Positions 9,701 through 17,896 of a DNA stretch of 64,000 nucleotides are shown here, in pieces. The position numbers and the translations under genes were made by a program. The notes under the pieces were generated by a model. That model was given only the letters and a program-made list of their open reading frames with translations, was not told the DNA's origin and did no database searches. Every line of letters starts with the position of its first letter. Position 1 is the first letter of the stretch. This DNA is from Pseudomonas paraglycinae. GTDB taxonomy: Bacteria > Pseudomonadota > Gammaproteobacteria > Pseudomonadales > Pseudomonadaceae. Location: NCBI RefSeq assembly GCF_021601625.1, contig NZ_BQHR01000007.1, forward strand, positions 245,865 through 309,864. Direction: 5' to 3'.

Positions 9701-12700
9701 GGAACGGCAACTTCCGGCCCGACGCCAAAGTTACTGTTTACGGTCGTGGTTTTTTGTTTCCCCAGATCGATCAGTTCATCGCGAGAACCGCCCTTGTCAG
9801 GCTCGTGCACCGTTTTCATGTATCGGTAAACGTACTGCGAGTTTCTTCGCGCATAGTCGTTCACCTGACCGCTGAAATTGCCAACGAGCTGGTCGGGGAT
9901 GTAGGAGAGCTTATAGGTTCGTGAACGAGTAAAGCTGCCTGACTGCAATCCACGATTGTCGAATGAATCAACATCCAGCGTGATGTTTTTCCCGGAAGAG
10001 ATCGAAGAAGCAATATTGGAGAACGCTCCAACGTTGGCGTTTATGTTTCCCGATACCGATACCGATGCCTGAGGCCCACTGATGGAAGATTGCGAGTCAT
10101 AGCGTTCATTTACGTAAAAAGTATTGGTTCCCCAGTCCAGGGTGATATCCCCGGAGATAAACTTCTCTTCGCCAATCACCCCTTCAGTCTTGTTATTGAA
10201 GCTATTGGCCGACAGCGAGAAGTCACCATCGACATTGATCGAGGCTGCAAGGTTGTTGACGCTGTTCGCGCGTCCGCCGTATTGCCCGCCAATCGTCAGG
10301 TTACCAATGCTGTAGACGTCACCGGTCTGGTTGGTGAACTCATTCACCAGCAGGTTCATGTTGCCGCCGCTGAAGATCAGACCGCGATTATTGGTGAGGC
10401 TGGCCGTTGTGATCGTCAGATCCTGCGCAGCGCCCAACGTACCGGTATTGCTGACGCCGCCGGCATTGATCGTCATCGCATAGCTGGATGTCAGACGTCC
10501 GCCGGCGTTGTTCAGCAGGCCGCCGACGTTAACGGTGGTCAAGCCACTACCGCCGATACTCGCAGCGCTGGTCAAGCCCAGTTGCGCCGCTGTGAAGGTC
10601 ATATCCCCCAGGCTGCTGACCCGACCATTGCCGCCGTAAGCACCACCGATCTGGAAATCCATGCTGCCATCACTGGCGATCAACCCGTCGTTGCTCCAGT
10701 TACCGCCGCGCGCCACCAACTGGTTCGAAGCGAGCAACTGACCGCTCGAGGTCTGCACGAAATTGCCGACATTGACCGTCAAGCGCCCGGCCTGGATCAC
10801 GCTGCTGTTGGTCCAACTGTCGGCGTTGAGGGTCAAGCCGCCACGAGTCACCAGCGAGCCGCCGGCGTTCATCACGTTAGCCGTGGAGATACCGAACTCG
10901 CCCAACCCGACATGTGTCACCGAACCGCCGGCATTGAGGAAGCTTGGTGCGGCCAGGGTGAAATCGGTGTTGGCGGTTTCCACCAGGCCGTTGCGGTTGT
11001 CGAACAGGCTGCCGATCTGGAAGTCGGTCTTGCCGCTGGTGCCCAGGGCGCGCAGTTTGCCGCTCTGGTTGTCGAGGTTGGTGGCACGCACAGCCAAGGT
11101 GCTGGCGCTTTCGATCAGGCCACCACGGTTGCTCAACCCAGTGCCCGCACCGAGATCGATGACCCCGCCGCTGACCTGCCCGCCATTGTTGTTCATCGAG
11201 CCGGTGCTGACCTTTACCAAGCCTTTGGCATAGATCCCGCCACCGCTGTTGTCGAGCGCATTGGCGCCAGCGTCGAGCAGGATGTCCCCGGTATTGGCGG
11301 CGATACGGCCGCCATCGCTATAGATGCCGCCCAGTGCACGCAGGTCGAGGCGGCTGCCTTCGATCTTGCCGCCCTGGCCGTTGCGCAACACGCCGGTCAG
11401 ACGGGTTTGCAGCAGGCCCTTGAGACTGGACAGCATCCCGCCCCGGTTGTCGAGACTGGCAGCGGTGATGTTCAGATCGCCGGTCTGAGCGATGAGTTTA
11501 CCGCCCTGGTTGTCGATGGCCCCGGTACCGGTGTTCACGGTCATCGCAGTGAAACTCTGCACCGCGCCTTTGCCATTGTTCAGCGCGGCGGCGGTCAGGT
11601 TGACGGCGGCATCGCGGCTGGAGATCAGGCCGTCGGCGTTGTTGTACAGGGTGCCGTCGGCCTTGAGGTCGAGTTGGCCGTTGGCCGAAATCGTGCCGCC
11701 CGCGCTGTTGTTCAGATCACCGTGGGTCAGCAGGTCGAGCAGGCTCTGGCTGATCAACTGGCCGCCGCGGTTGTCGACGCTCGCTGAGCGCTTGATCACC
11801 ATCGGCCCGCTGCTGCCAAGCGCGCCGTTGACGTTGGTCAGGGCGCCGAGCAGGTCAAGGGTGACTCTGTCGTCACCGACCAGACTACCGCTGGTATTGT
11901 TCAATTGGCCGCCGGTGAAGGTGAGGGCTTTTTTCGCGCTGACGTTGCCGGAAGTGTTGTTCAGGCTGGACGAGCGGAGATCAAGGGTGCCGTCACTTTT
12001 GATCAATCCGCCCGAGGTGTTGCTGATCGTGCCGCCGGCCACGGTCAGGATCTGCTTGCCGCCACTGCTGACGGTGCCGCCGCTGTTATCCAGATTTGAT
12101 GCCTTGATGCTCACATCGCCGGCACCACCCACGCCCCCCTTGCTGTGGTTGAGCAAGGCGCCACTGAGATCGATGCTCACGTCTGCGAACCGGCTGGAAA
12201 TCGCGCCTTCCTGGCTGTTGTCGACAGCGCCGCCGCTGACGCTCACGCCCTTCCAGCCAGACACCAGACCGGCCTGATTCTTCAGTTCAGCCGCCGTCAC
12301 GGTCAGTTGATCGTTGCTGATCAGGTTGCCGCCACGGTTATCCAGACTGTTGCCGGCGAGGCTGAAGCTGTTGACGCTGGAGATCTCGCCCTGCTGGTTG
12401 TTCAGGTCAAGCAAGGTGGCGATGCTCAGCACGCCTTTGCTGTTGATCACGCCGCTCTGGTTATTGAGATCACGCAGATGGGCAAAACTCAACAGCCCTT
12501 TGCTGCTGATCAGACCGTCCTGGTTGTTCAGATCCTGCGCGGTGGCGCCCAGATCAATCGCGAGGCCCGAGACGCCGACAAGCGTGCCGCCCTGATTATT
12601 CAGACCGGTGCTGTTGAGGTTCAGCTGCTGCGCGGCGCGAATGCTGCCCTTGCCCTGGTTGTTCAGCAAGCCATCGACAGTGACGTCGATATTGCTGTCG

Positions 12701-15700
12701 CTGAGCAGTTCCCCTTCGCCGCTGTTATCCAGACTCGCCGCCCGAATCTGTAAGGCTGCCGCCGCGATCTTGCCTTTGACCGACGTCAGCGCGTTGTCGA
12801 TTTTCAGCGTCAGTTTCTGGTTGCTCAGCAGTTGTCCAGTGCTGTTGTCCAACGAATGAGCAACCAGCTCAAAGGCCTGATCGCTGGAGATCTCGCCGCC
12901 CCGATTGTTCAGATCGGCGAGATTTTTCAGCTGTAACCGGTTCGGTGCGTTGATGACGCCGCCCTGATTATTCAGCGAACCACCGTTCAGATCGACACTC
13001 ACGTCTGCGCCGCTGAACAACTTGCCACCCTGTTGATCAAGTCCTCGGAAATTGGCGATCAGCGTCTTGCCAGCACCCAGACTGCCACCGGTGTTGGTGA
13101 CCTGACCGGCAGTGATTTCCACCTGGTCGTCAGCGTAGATGCTTGCCTGGCTGTTGTTGAGGGCGCCGGTATTGATTTCCAGTTTTGCCTTGCTGCTGAT
13201 CACACCGTTTTGCTGATTATCGAATGCGCTGCTGTTGAGGATCAGATTGCTGTCAGTCAGCAGTTTTCCGCCCTGGTTGCTAACAGCGTCACGGGTGTCG
13301 ACGGTGAGCGCCTTGGCGCTGGAGACGGTGCCGGCATTGTTGTCGAGACTTTGCGCAGCGATCGCCAGAGTACCTTCACTGACGACACTACCTTGCTCGT
13401 TGTTCAGATCCGCAGAGAGGCTGATCGCGAGATCTTTCTGGCTGGTGACACGTCCGCTGTTTTCCAGCGTCTTGCCGGTCAGCGTCAGGCCTGTATCGCC
13501 AGACAGCAGGCCTTTGTTGCGGTTGATGACTTCGTTGACGGTCAGCGCCAGATTGCCCCCCGCGAGCATGTAGCCACTGTCGCTGTTATCGAGCCACGCG
13601 CCGATCAGACTCACTTCGGCCTTGCTCGACAGTTCACCGCTACGGTTGTCGATATGGTCGATGGTGAGTTTCAGCGCTTTTGTCGCGCCTACCAGCCCCT
13701 CCTGACGGTTATCCAGTTTTGCAGCGACTACGGTCATGCCGTTATCGGCGATGACCACACCACCCTGGTTGTCGAACAGGTCAGTCACCGCGAGGTCGAC
13801 ATCGCCCCGGCTCAGAATTTCACCCTTCGTGTTGTCCAGACTGGCGCTGCGCGACTCGAGGCCGGCGGAGGCGATGAGGCCTTTGACGTTGCTCAGGGCA
13901 CGATCGATGAGCAAGGTGATTTTTTCATTGCTGAGCAGTTTGCCGCCATCGTTGTTCAGGCTTTGGGCGGTCAGGTTCCAGGCTTTGGCAGCGGAGATTT
14001 CTCCCCCGCTGTTATTCACGTCCTTGAGGTTTTTGAGCAGCAGCTGACCCGGCGTATGAAGATAGCCGCGCTGGTTGTCGAGCAGGCCGTTGTTCATGTC
14101 CAGGGTCAGGTCGGCGTTGCTGAACAACTCGCCGCCGTCCTGCTCCAGCGAAGTGAGCGAAGCTTGCAGCTTGTTCTGGCTGCCGATGGTGCCGCCGGAG
14201 TTGTCCAGGTGCGCAGCCGTGAGTAACAGCGTGCCGTCGGTGGCGAGACTGCCGCCCTGACGGTTTTTGAATTCCCCGGTGGTCAGGGTCGAATCGGCCT
14301 TGGCGCTGATGATCCCGTTGTCGCTGTTATCGAGGCTGGCGCTATTAAAGATCAGGCCCTTTTGCGAGGCGATGAGACCGCCCTGGTTCGCCACCGCACC
14401 GACGCTGGTCAACGCCATCGCTTCGAGGCTCGACAGTTTGCCCAAACGGTTATCGAGGCTGCCGGCCGTGAGGGACATCTGCCCCTCGCTGCTGATCAGG
14501 CCGCCCTGGTTGTCCATAATGTCGTCGAAGGTCAGCACCAGCGTGTTCTGGCTGACGATGCGCCCGCCAACGTTGCTCAGGCCGATACCGCTGAGGGTGC
14601 TCGCGCCTTTGCTGAAAATCAGGCCGTTGGTGGCGTTGATGATCTGCGCGACTTTCAGGCCCAACGTGGTGTCGGACAGCACTTTGCCGCCCTCGCTGTT
14701 GTCCAGGCGTGTGCCGTTGATGTGCAGGTCTTGCTGGCTGGAGAGCGAGCCGCTGCGGTTGTCGATCTGCTCGACGTTGACGGTCAGGGTCTTGAGCGAG
14801 CCGACGAGACTGTCCTGGCGATTGCTCAGCGTCTTGCCGGTCAGCAGCAGATTGCCTTCGGCAACCAGTTCGCCACCCTGCTGGTTGAGGTTCTCGATAT
14901 TGGCGTCGATATCGCCCTTGCCGGAAATGCGCCCGGCATCGTTGGTCACCGTTTTGGCCTTGAGGCTCAACAACCCGCTCGACGTGAGCAGGCCGCCATT
15001 GCTGTTATCCAGCGTGTTGCCTTCGAAGGTCAGCGCGGCTTTACTTTCGAGGCGCCCCTTGTCGCGGTTGTCCAGTTCACTGATCAGCAGTGTCGTTGCC
15101 TGATCGGCGCGAATTGTCCCGCCACGATTGTCGGTCTGGGTACTGCTGATGGTCAGGGTATTGAGGCTGGAAATCTTGCCCGCGCGGTTGTCCAGGCGCG
15201 TGGCCTGCACGTCCATCGCGCCGTTGGCCTGTATCAAGCCCTTGTTCCGGTTGTTCAATTGATCGCTGATGCGGGTGCTCAGCGTGCCTTCACTGGTCAA
15301 CTGACCCTGTTGGCTGTTGTCGAGTTGTTGCGTTTTTACCGTCAGAGTCTGTTTTGCACCGATCCTGCCGCCACGGTTGTTGATTGCGCCGAGTGCACTG
15401 ATGTCCAGCAAACGCCCGGCCATCATCAGACCCGCAACGTTATCCAGCGAGGTGACGGTCAGTACGGTGTCGGTCTGGCTGGTGAGTTCGCCGTCAGCGT
15501 TGATGAGCTGGCCGATATTGGCGGTGAGGCTGGCGCTGCTGTTGATCACGCCTTTGTTGTTCAGTACCTGACTGGCATTGAGGCTCAATGCGCCATTGCC
15601 CTGCACCTTGCCGGCGTTACGGTTATCCAGCGTTCCCGCCGTGATCGCAGTAGTTTGCCCGCTGAGTGTGCCGCCCTGGTTGTTCAGCGTCTGTGCGGTG

Positions 15701-16929
15701 TTGACCGTCAGGTTGCGGCTGGCGGTGAGACTTTTGCCGCTGTTGTCGAGGTTCTGCGCAGTCAGGTTCAGATCACCGCTGGCGTTGCGGCTGCCGTCGG
15801 CATTAACGCCCGACTCGATGGCGCCGGCGTTGGTCAACTGGCCACCGGCACTGAGGTTGATGCTGTCGCGAGCGGCAAGGGTCTGCCGGTTGGTCACGCT
15901 GCCCTGGGTCTGCACACCCAGTGCGGTGCCGGCGTAGACCGGCCCGCGTGCGTCGAGGCTGGCGGCTTTGACGTTGACTGCACCGGTTGCCGAGGTGTCG
16001 GCCAGACTCAATTGACCGTTGGCGTCGAGCTGGATATCACCGCCGCTGGCGATCAGTTTTCCGTCGAGTTTCACCCCGACCCCGGCTTCTGTGCCGACCA
16101 GTTTGATCGCCCCGGCGTACATGCCGCCCAGCGCCGATGAGTCGATGGCCAGTTGCGGTTTGCCGCTGCCATCATCGGCACGCGCCGTGGCATTCAAGGT
16201 CTGTGCGTTGACGTCGTTGCGCCCGGCCACAATCGTCAGGTTCTGTGTCTGGATCTCGGCGTTGATCTTTGCGCTGCGGGTGATGATTTCAAAGCGATCG
16301 ACGTTGGTCGCATTAAGACCTGAACCTTCGATGGCCACAGAACCCTGATCAACCTGAAAGCGATCCAGACGACCGTTGTCGAGTACCGGTTTGCCGGTGG
16401 TCAGCGTCACGCGCGGCGAGTTGATGAACCCGCAACCGTTACAGGTAATGCCATACGGGTTGGCGACGATGACCCGCGCCGATTGCCCCGCCACTTCTGT
16501 GTAACCACGCAACTGACTCGGATTGCCGCTGATGACTTCGTTGAGAATCGCCTGCGCCGAACCGCTGTTCTTCAGGTTCGGGTTGCCGATGACATGGCCG
16601 CCCAGTTGCGTGGCAGACGTCTGGCTCGAGCCGTTGTTGAGGATGACGCCCTGCGCCCCGACGTTGTAATCGTGGAACTGGTTGTGCGACAGCCCGCTGC
16701 CATTGGGCGTGGCAATGTTGATGATCGGCACACCGTTGCCGGCGTGATCCAGCGAAGTGTTCGGATTGGCCACCACAATGCCGTCGGCCTGTGCCCACAT
16801 CGGTTGCCAGAACATGACGTTCGCCAAAAGAAATGCCAGCCCGCGCTTGGGCATGCCCAGGAACGACTCACGGGTTTTCACGGCAGCAGGAGACTGGCGA
16901 GCGAGAAAGGCGTATTGGCGAACGTCCAT
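3766..16929 (-). CDS. cdiA: CdiA-type filamentous hemagglutinin / contact-dependent inhibition toxin
   Basis: A 4387-residue exoprotein of a two-partner (type Vb) secretion system. Residues 1-48 are a long signal peptide ending MWAQA. Residues about 50-300 are the TPS secretion domain with NPNL (116-119) and NPYGITCNGCGFIN (157-170). A very long block of degenerate repeats built on 'LDN..G.L.S' follows, forming the predicted beta-helical filament. A non-repeat stretch lies around residues 2330-2760 (including YLIETNPALTDL near 2629). A second repeat block of 'AG.DI.L.A' type follows. VDNN at 4034 marks the pretoxin junction, and residues from about 4268 form the toxin tail. It would kill neighbouring bacteria on contact. 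No cdiB gene flanks it. Promoter and leader lie at 16930-17180. Confidence 0.92.
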   Translation of the reverse strand: MDVRQYAFLARQSPAAVKTRESFLGMPKRGLAFLLANVMFWQPMWAQADGIVVANPNTSLDHAGNGVPIINIATPNGSGLSHNQFHDYNVGAQGVILNNGSSQTSATQLGGHVIGNPNLKNSGSAQAILNEVISGNPSQLRGYTEVAGQSARVIVANPYGITCNGCGFINSPRVTLTTGKPVLDNGRLDRFQVDQGSVAIEGSGLNATNVDRFEIITRSAKINAEIQTQNLTIVAGRNDVNAQTLNATARADDGSGKPQLAIDSSALGGMYAGAIKLVGTEAGVGVKLDGKLIASGGDIQLDANGQLSLADTSATGAVNVKAASLDARGPVYAGTALGVQTQGSVTNRQTLAARDSINLSAGGQLTNAGAIESGVNADGSRNASGDLNLTAQNLDNSGKSLTASRNLTVNTAQTLNNQGGTLSGQTTAITAGTLDNRNAGKVQGNGALSLNASQVLNNKGVINSSASLTANIGQLINADGELTSQTDTVLTVTSLDNVAGLMMAGRLLDISALGAINNRGGRIGAKQTLTVKTQQLDNSQQGQLTSEGTLSTRISDQLNNRNKGLIQANGAMDVQATRLDNRAGKISSLNTLTISSTQTDNRGGTIRADQATTLLISELDNRDKGRLESKAALTFEGNTLDNSNGGLLTSSGLLSLKAKTVTNDAGRISGKGDIDANIENLNQQGGELVAEGNLLLTGKTLSNRQDSLVGSLKTLTVNVEQIDNRSGSLSSQQDLHINGTRLDNSEGGKVLSDTTLGLKVAQIINATNGLIFSKGASTLSGIGLSNVGGRIVSQNTLVLTFDDIMDNQGGLISSEGQMSLTAGSLDNRLGKLSSLEAMALTSVGAVANQGGLIASQKGLIFNSASLDNSDNGIISAKADSTLTTGEFKNRQGGSLATDGTLLLTAAHLDNSGGTIGSQNKLQASLTSLEQDGGELFSNADLTLDMNNGLLDNQRGYLHTPGQLLLKNLKDVNNSGGEISAAKAWNLTAQSLNNDGGKLLSNEKITLLIDRALSNVKGLIASAGLESRSASLDNTKGEILSRGDVDLAVTDLFDNQGGVVIADNGMTVVAAKLDNRQEGLVGATKALKLTIDHIDNRSGELSSKAEVSLIGAWLDNSDSGYMLAGGNLALTVNEVINRNKGLLSGDTGLTLTGKTLENSGRVTSQKDLAISLSADLNNEQGSVVSEGTLAIAAQSLDNNAGTVSSAKALTVDTRDAVSNQGGKLLTDSNLILNSSAFDNQQNGVISSKAKLEINTGALNNSQASIYADDQVEITAGQVTNTGGSLGAGKTLIANFRGLDQQGGKLFSGADVSVDLNGGSLNNQGGVINAPNRLQLKNLADLNNRGGEISSDQAFELVAHSLDNSTGQLLSNQKLTLKIDNALTSVKGKIAAAALQIRAASLDNSGEGELLSDSNIDVTVDGLLNNQGKGSIRAAQQLNLNSTGLNNQGGTLVGVSGLAIDLGATAQDLNNQDGLISSKGLLSFAHLRDLNNQSGVINSKGVLSIATLLDLNNQQGEISSVNSFSLAGNSLDNRGGNLISNDQLTVTAAELKNQAGLVSGWKGVSVSGGAVDNSQEGAISSRFADVSIDLSGALLNHSKGGVGGAGDVSIKASNLDNSGGTVSSGGKQILTVAGGTISNTSGGLIKSDGTLDLRSSSLNNTSGNVSAKKALTFTGGQLNNTSGSLVGDDRVTLDLLGALTNVNGALGSSGPMVIKRSASVDNRGGQLISQSLLDLLTHGDLNNSAGGTISANGQLDLKADGTLYNNADGLISSRDAAVNLTAAALNNGKGAVQSFTAMTVNTGTGAIDNQGGKLIAQTGDLNITAASLDNRGGMLSSLKGLLQTRLTGVLRNGQGGKIEGSRLDLRALGGIYSDGGRIAANTGDILLDAGANALDNSGGGIYAKGLVKVSTGSMNNNGGQVSGGVIDLGAGTGLSNRGGLIESASTLAVRATNLDNQSGKLRALGTSGKTDFQIGSLFDNRNGLVETANTDFTLAAPSFLNAGGSVTHVGLGEFGISTANVMNAGGSLVTRGGLTLNADSWTNSSVIQAGRLTVNVGNFVQTSSGQLLASNQLVARGGNWSNDGLIASDGSMDFQIGGAYGGNGRVSSLGDMTFTAAQLGLTSAASIGGSGLTTVNVGGLLNNAGGRLTSSYAMTINAGGVSNTGTLGAAQDLTITTASLTNNRGLIFSGGNMNLLVNEFTNQTGDVYSIGNLTIGGQYGGRANSVNNLAASINVDGDFSLSANSFNNKTEGVIGEEKFISGDITLDWGTNTFYVNERYDSQSSISGPQASVSVSGNINANVGAFSNIASSISSGKNITLDVDSFDNRGLQSGSFTRSRTYKLSYIPDQLVGNFSGQVNDYARRNSQYVYRYMKTVHEPDKGGSRDELIDLGKQKTTTVNSNFGVGPEVAVPGAILAGQLKDDSRIFTNGGGSVSSIVQAGQAVWINAKTTISNGNLNPYTHFDGTVKGTADTGVKNSAKPTVVFLNPQLPPDLAQQQVNPLALPGFTLPTGDNGLFRLSGKGGSEPTLVAGQSWTIGSVTAATSGHAGGMPVRKASDYQFDQNDPVSLKNRDLALAARLSLDLNDKAVQVYVGAVAGDGPVGVMLPNRGNASFNVPRVQGLPDTSVRSNPHKYLIETNPALTDLKQFMSSDYLLAKLGYDPDNSAKRLGDGLFEQRLVQQAVVARTGQRFIDGQTSDEAMFKYLMNNAVTSKNELNLSMGVTLTAQQVAALTHDIVWLEEHEVNGEKVLVPVLYLAQANNRLAPNGALIQGGDVTLIAGTDLNNAGTLRASNDLWAEAENNLTNSGLIEAGDRLRLKAGNDIINKSGGIISGKDVSLTTTRGDVINQRDVYSYDTNYGGTLQHRDVLNNAARIEAANDLKINAGRDISNTGGVLKSGGDMTLDAERDVSITSVQERYTDSRGSKFLNQTITQHGAEVTSGRDLSISADHDVAVVASRLDAKRDLSLSAGNDVLVTSAANESEFVSRSKRTQVESLNVSQQSSVINSGRDIAVSAGKDLNLIASRISASNEAYLFAGDDVNIATAEDVDYDYYSKTKKGSFGKKKSTMSESETVLSVSSTVEAGSKLVVSAGQDINLTGAKLNSDGTLLATAGRDINLLAAEDTYSQANASSKKGWTKSKSSSSEVTQTRLNSTELSAKDIELKSDNDITLQAAALRAENEVKLTAANDVLIGAAQETQTSSQSKSSGKTGFSLSGELSSTQKSQHAQQSSTQNIGSDISAGSIQIKSGRDSVVEGSTLVADKNIGIDAGRNLEITSAENTQSSSSKSGSTKSGQIGSWWQPATGVVKTKETDQSNSTRQSGSQIASLGGNISLTAGDHYTQSASQLVTPEGDIDIKAKHVDIEAGFDTLNTNKTASTNRTAIGGTVSIPLVDALRGIQQMGEAAQKTSDDRMVALAAVNAAMSANQALDAGQAMMQNPVGGVKVSVNLSNSQSQMNSSQSGRNVVASDVVAGGNVNIVATGAGADSDINVVGSRIEGGGDVSLKADGEINLLSAQNTAHQQSANSNSGWSAGIGFGFGESNGITFELAANKGRGSSDGDDVTHTNTSIKSGQTLSLQSSGDTNIKGAVATGEAVKVKVGGDLNVESQQDTSTYTSRQLSANVGLSICVPPFCYGTSSVSGGIAAQHMQSEYASVSEQSGIKAGDGGFQVEVKGNTDLVGAVIASTDKAVADGKNTLSTGTLTTSDIKNKAEYDASSINLSGGYGFNVKEGGNASGTPARGGPVVTSKEGANANTPIVLFASGDSSSTTHSGISGAAVTITNSGKQQELTGKTAEQTIAAINTDVSSDRDGSNKLKPIFDAQEIGVDFEIVGKFVQNVSQFIESRAKEADAKKLQADKELAAAHDPKLSDADKAIHRANYFQLTQQIQDINKNWGPGGTYRQITTALVAGVSGGVTGSSAQFAQNMVVNYVQQQGSDYIGRLVVKGLKEGSPVHAGLHAILGCAGAAASNQSCSAGALGGAAASVLTALFADPDPTETAADRETKRNLITSLVTAIAAAGNPNGAATANNAAVANVDNNWLATQQYIQAKKELDEEPNLLKKMAIIQKWGLTSVRQDLLTTTGVMKGFTDGMAGAGLGTLDSAVMLLRDPLESWQAVKDFAASDEAQALLGKAVAAAFKSQIDQIGQAVVEGGDANAENLGRQMGQAVALVVQLLAGGGSSSANSALTLSRMGIDVTVETVKKISASFDLDLIKNQINKLQGVVRDSDVPVIDSKPPSTGGLTDSEAGVSTLPKIGSLSGDPELPPRNASADMVRSIKRQNEAAKALANAGFDVEQLPNVKKNAANPDLKINGEIADVASPHTGSTYSVSQTIKDKVLKQAQTIVLNLADSPLGFDDIEKNIAEYPVPNLKKLYLLKDGQFRVIEVRKP
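3769..4830 (-). other. CdiA-CT: VDNN junction, entry domain and nuclease-like toxin tail
   Basis: The residues VDNNWLA (codons at 4830-4810) match the VENN-type pretoxin border after which CdiA proteins vary. About 230 residues with Ala/Gly-rich helices (a likely cytoplasm-entry domain) follow. The last 120 residues (3769-4128) contain RQNEAAKALANAGFDVEQLP, NPDLKINGEIADV and QAQTIVLNLADSPL. This pattern resembles the CdiA C-terminal tRNase group described from Burkholderia (PD-(D/E)XK-like fold). I see the PD pair, but the usual following E-x-K reads D-V-A here, so the active site needs checking. Nuclease activity and tRNA as target are inferred. Confidence 0.65.
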
Positions 16930-17372
16930 GTTTAATTCTCATTGCAACGGCAAGGGATCGGGAAAAACGACAGGCAAAGCAATCCCTGTCCGGCAGGAAA
17001 CAGCCATGCCGGAAGAGTGGAAGAAAAACGATGGGGATAAATGCGCGCGTTGGTCAGAACGTCCAAAACGATGCTAAACGTTCGCAAGATGGCCTGCGAA
17101 AAGTCTGTTCGATCCCTCGAAACCGCACGCTGATATCAACGTGATGGCGCGATGGTAGATTGCCATCATTCTGGCGTCAATAAGCCGTGACGCAGCATTT
17201 TCGACAACCGCTCTAGAACGAAGCTTTGCGCGACGATGATGATTTTTTGGCGTAAATGGCGACTCGTTAGTCAGACGATTTGAGGCTGTTTTCGCAGCAA
17301 ACCTCTGAACTTTTCACCGGGCACAGCCCTCAACCGGTTAACCCGCCTTAACCGGAACTGAGGCCTGCCCCC
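16930..17372. other. divergent regulatory region between cdiA and the 17373 gene
   Basis: This 443-base gap has no supported coding sequence. On the minus strand it carries the cdiA promoter candidate (17152-17180) and a leader of about 215 bases. On the plus strand GAGG at 17357-17360 is the ribosome binding site of the next gene. The cdiB gene that often precedes cdiA is absent here. Confidence 0.6.
17152..17180 (-). promoter_or_regulatory. sigma-70-type promoter candidate for cdiA
   Basis: Read on the minus strand, TTGACG (17180-17175; five of six matches to the -35 consensus) is followed after exactly 17 bases by TACCAT (17157-17152; four of six to the -10). Transcription would begin near 17145, about 215 bases before the cdiA ATG. 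Confidence 0.55.
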
Positions 17373-17648
17373 ATGAAAACTCTGCTCAAGCTCACCCTCG
17401 CCGCCACGCTCGCCTGCGCTCTGCCCGTCTGGGCCTGTACGCCGGAAGAAGCCACCGCCAAACGCGAGCAACTGGCCAAGGAAGTCGCGAAGCTCACTGA
17501 GCAAAACCCGACCAAGGCCAAGGAGATCAACGCCGAGTTGCAGAAAATGGATCTGGGCACTGCCTCCGCCGATCTGCCGGACAAATGCCAGTTGATCGAT
17601 CAGCGCTTGAAAGAGCTGGGTTCGGCGGAGAAAAAAACCGAGGGATAA
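17373..17648 (+). CDS. small periplasmic protein of unknown function
   Basis: A 91-residue protein with a clear signal peptide (MKTLLKLTLAATL..., cut expected after VWA, residue 21). The mature 70 residues are helical and charged (EQLAKEVAKLTEQN), with two cysteines at 22 and 72 that could form a disulfide. Although a cysteine is the first mature residue, the preceding VWA does not fit a lipobox, so it is more likely a soluble periplasmic protein than a lipoprotein. Conserved short proteins of this look are frequent in Pseudomonas, but I do not know a function. GAGG precedes the ATG. Confidence 0.7.
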   Translation: MKTLLKLTLAATLACALPVWACTPEEATAKREQLAKEVAKLTEQNPTKAKEINAELQKMDLGTASADLPDKCQLIDQRLKELGSAEKKTEG

Positions 17649-17665
17649 CACCGGCTCAGGCAACG

Positions 17666-17708
17666 GCAGGCTTTGCATCGATCAGGCTGGATCGATACAA
17701 AAGCCTGC
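17666..17708 (+). terminator. hairpin after the 17373 gene
   Basis: GCAGGCTTT (17666-17674) pairs with AAAGCCTGC (17700-17708); inside, ATCGATC pairs with GATCGAT. The downstream ATTCTTCTG is a weak T tract. It lies 18 bases after the stop codon. Confidence 0.5.
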
Positions 17709-17727
17709 ATTCTTCTGTCCGGAGATT

Positions 17728-17761
17728 TGCATTAGTGCATTTTGTTATTTGCACAAATGCA
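17728..17761. promoter_or_regulatory. large near-perfect palindrome upstream of the protease gene
   Basis: TGCATTAGTGCA (17728-17739) and TGCACAAATGCA (17750-17761) are inverted repeats matching at 11 of 12 positions, around a 10-base AT-rich centre. The size and symmetry suit the operator of a dimeric or tetrameric regulator; a hairpin in RNA is the alternative. It lies 136 bases before the protease ATG. Confidence 0.45.
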
Positions 17762-17896
17762 TATTCAGACCTAGGGTTACCCCGAGCCTGATCGGAACCG
17801 GCCATCGGAGATGGCAACCCTTGAACACCGATCACTCGGCAATAGCGTTATCCCGCAAACGCGGAACGTTTGTTTTCATTCATGGAGGATTGAAAA

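Noticed and set aside
10090-16140. Long plus-strand frames of 565 and 592 codons opposite cdiA.
   Set aside because: They mirror the periodic 'LDN..G' repeats of cdiA on the other strand; no start signals or known domains.
4300-16900. Periodic short repeats that could suggest a CRISPR-like or tandem-repeat array.
   Set aside because: They are in-frame coding repeats of the CdiA filament, degenerate at DNA level and without equal spacers.
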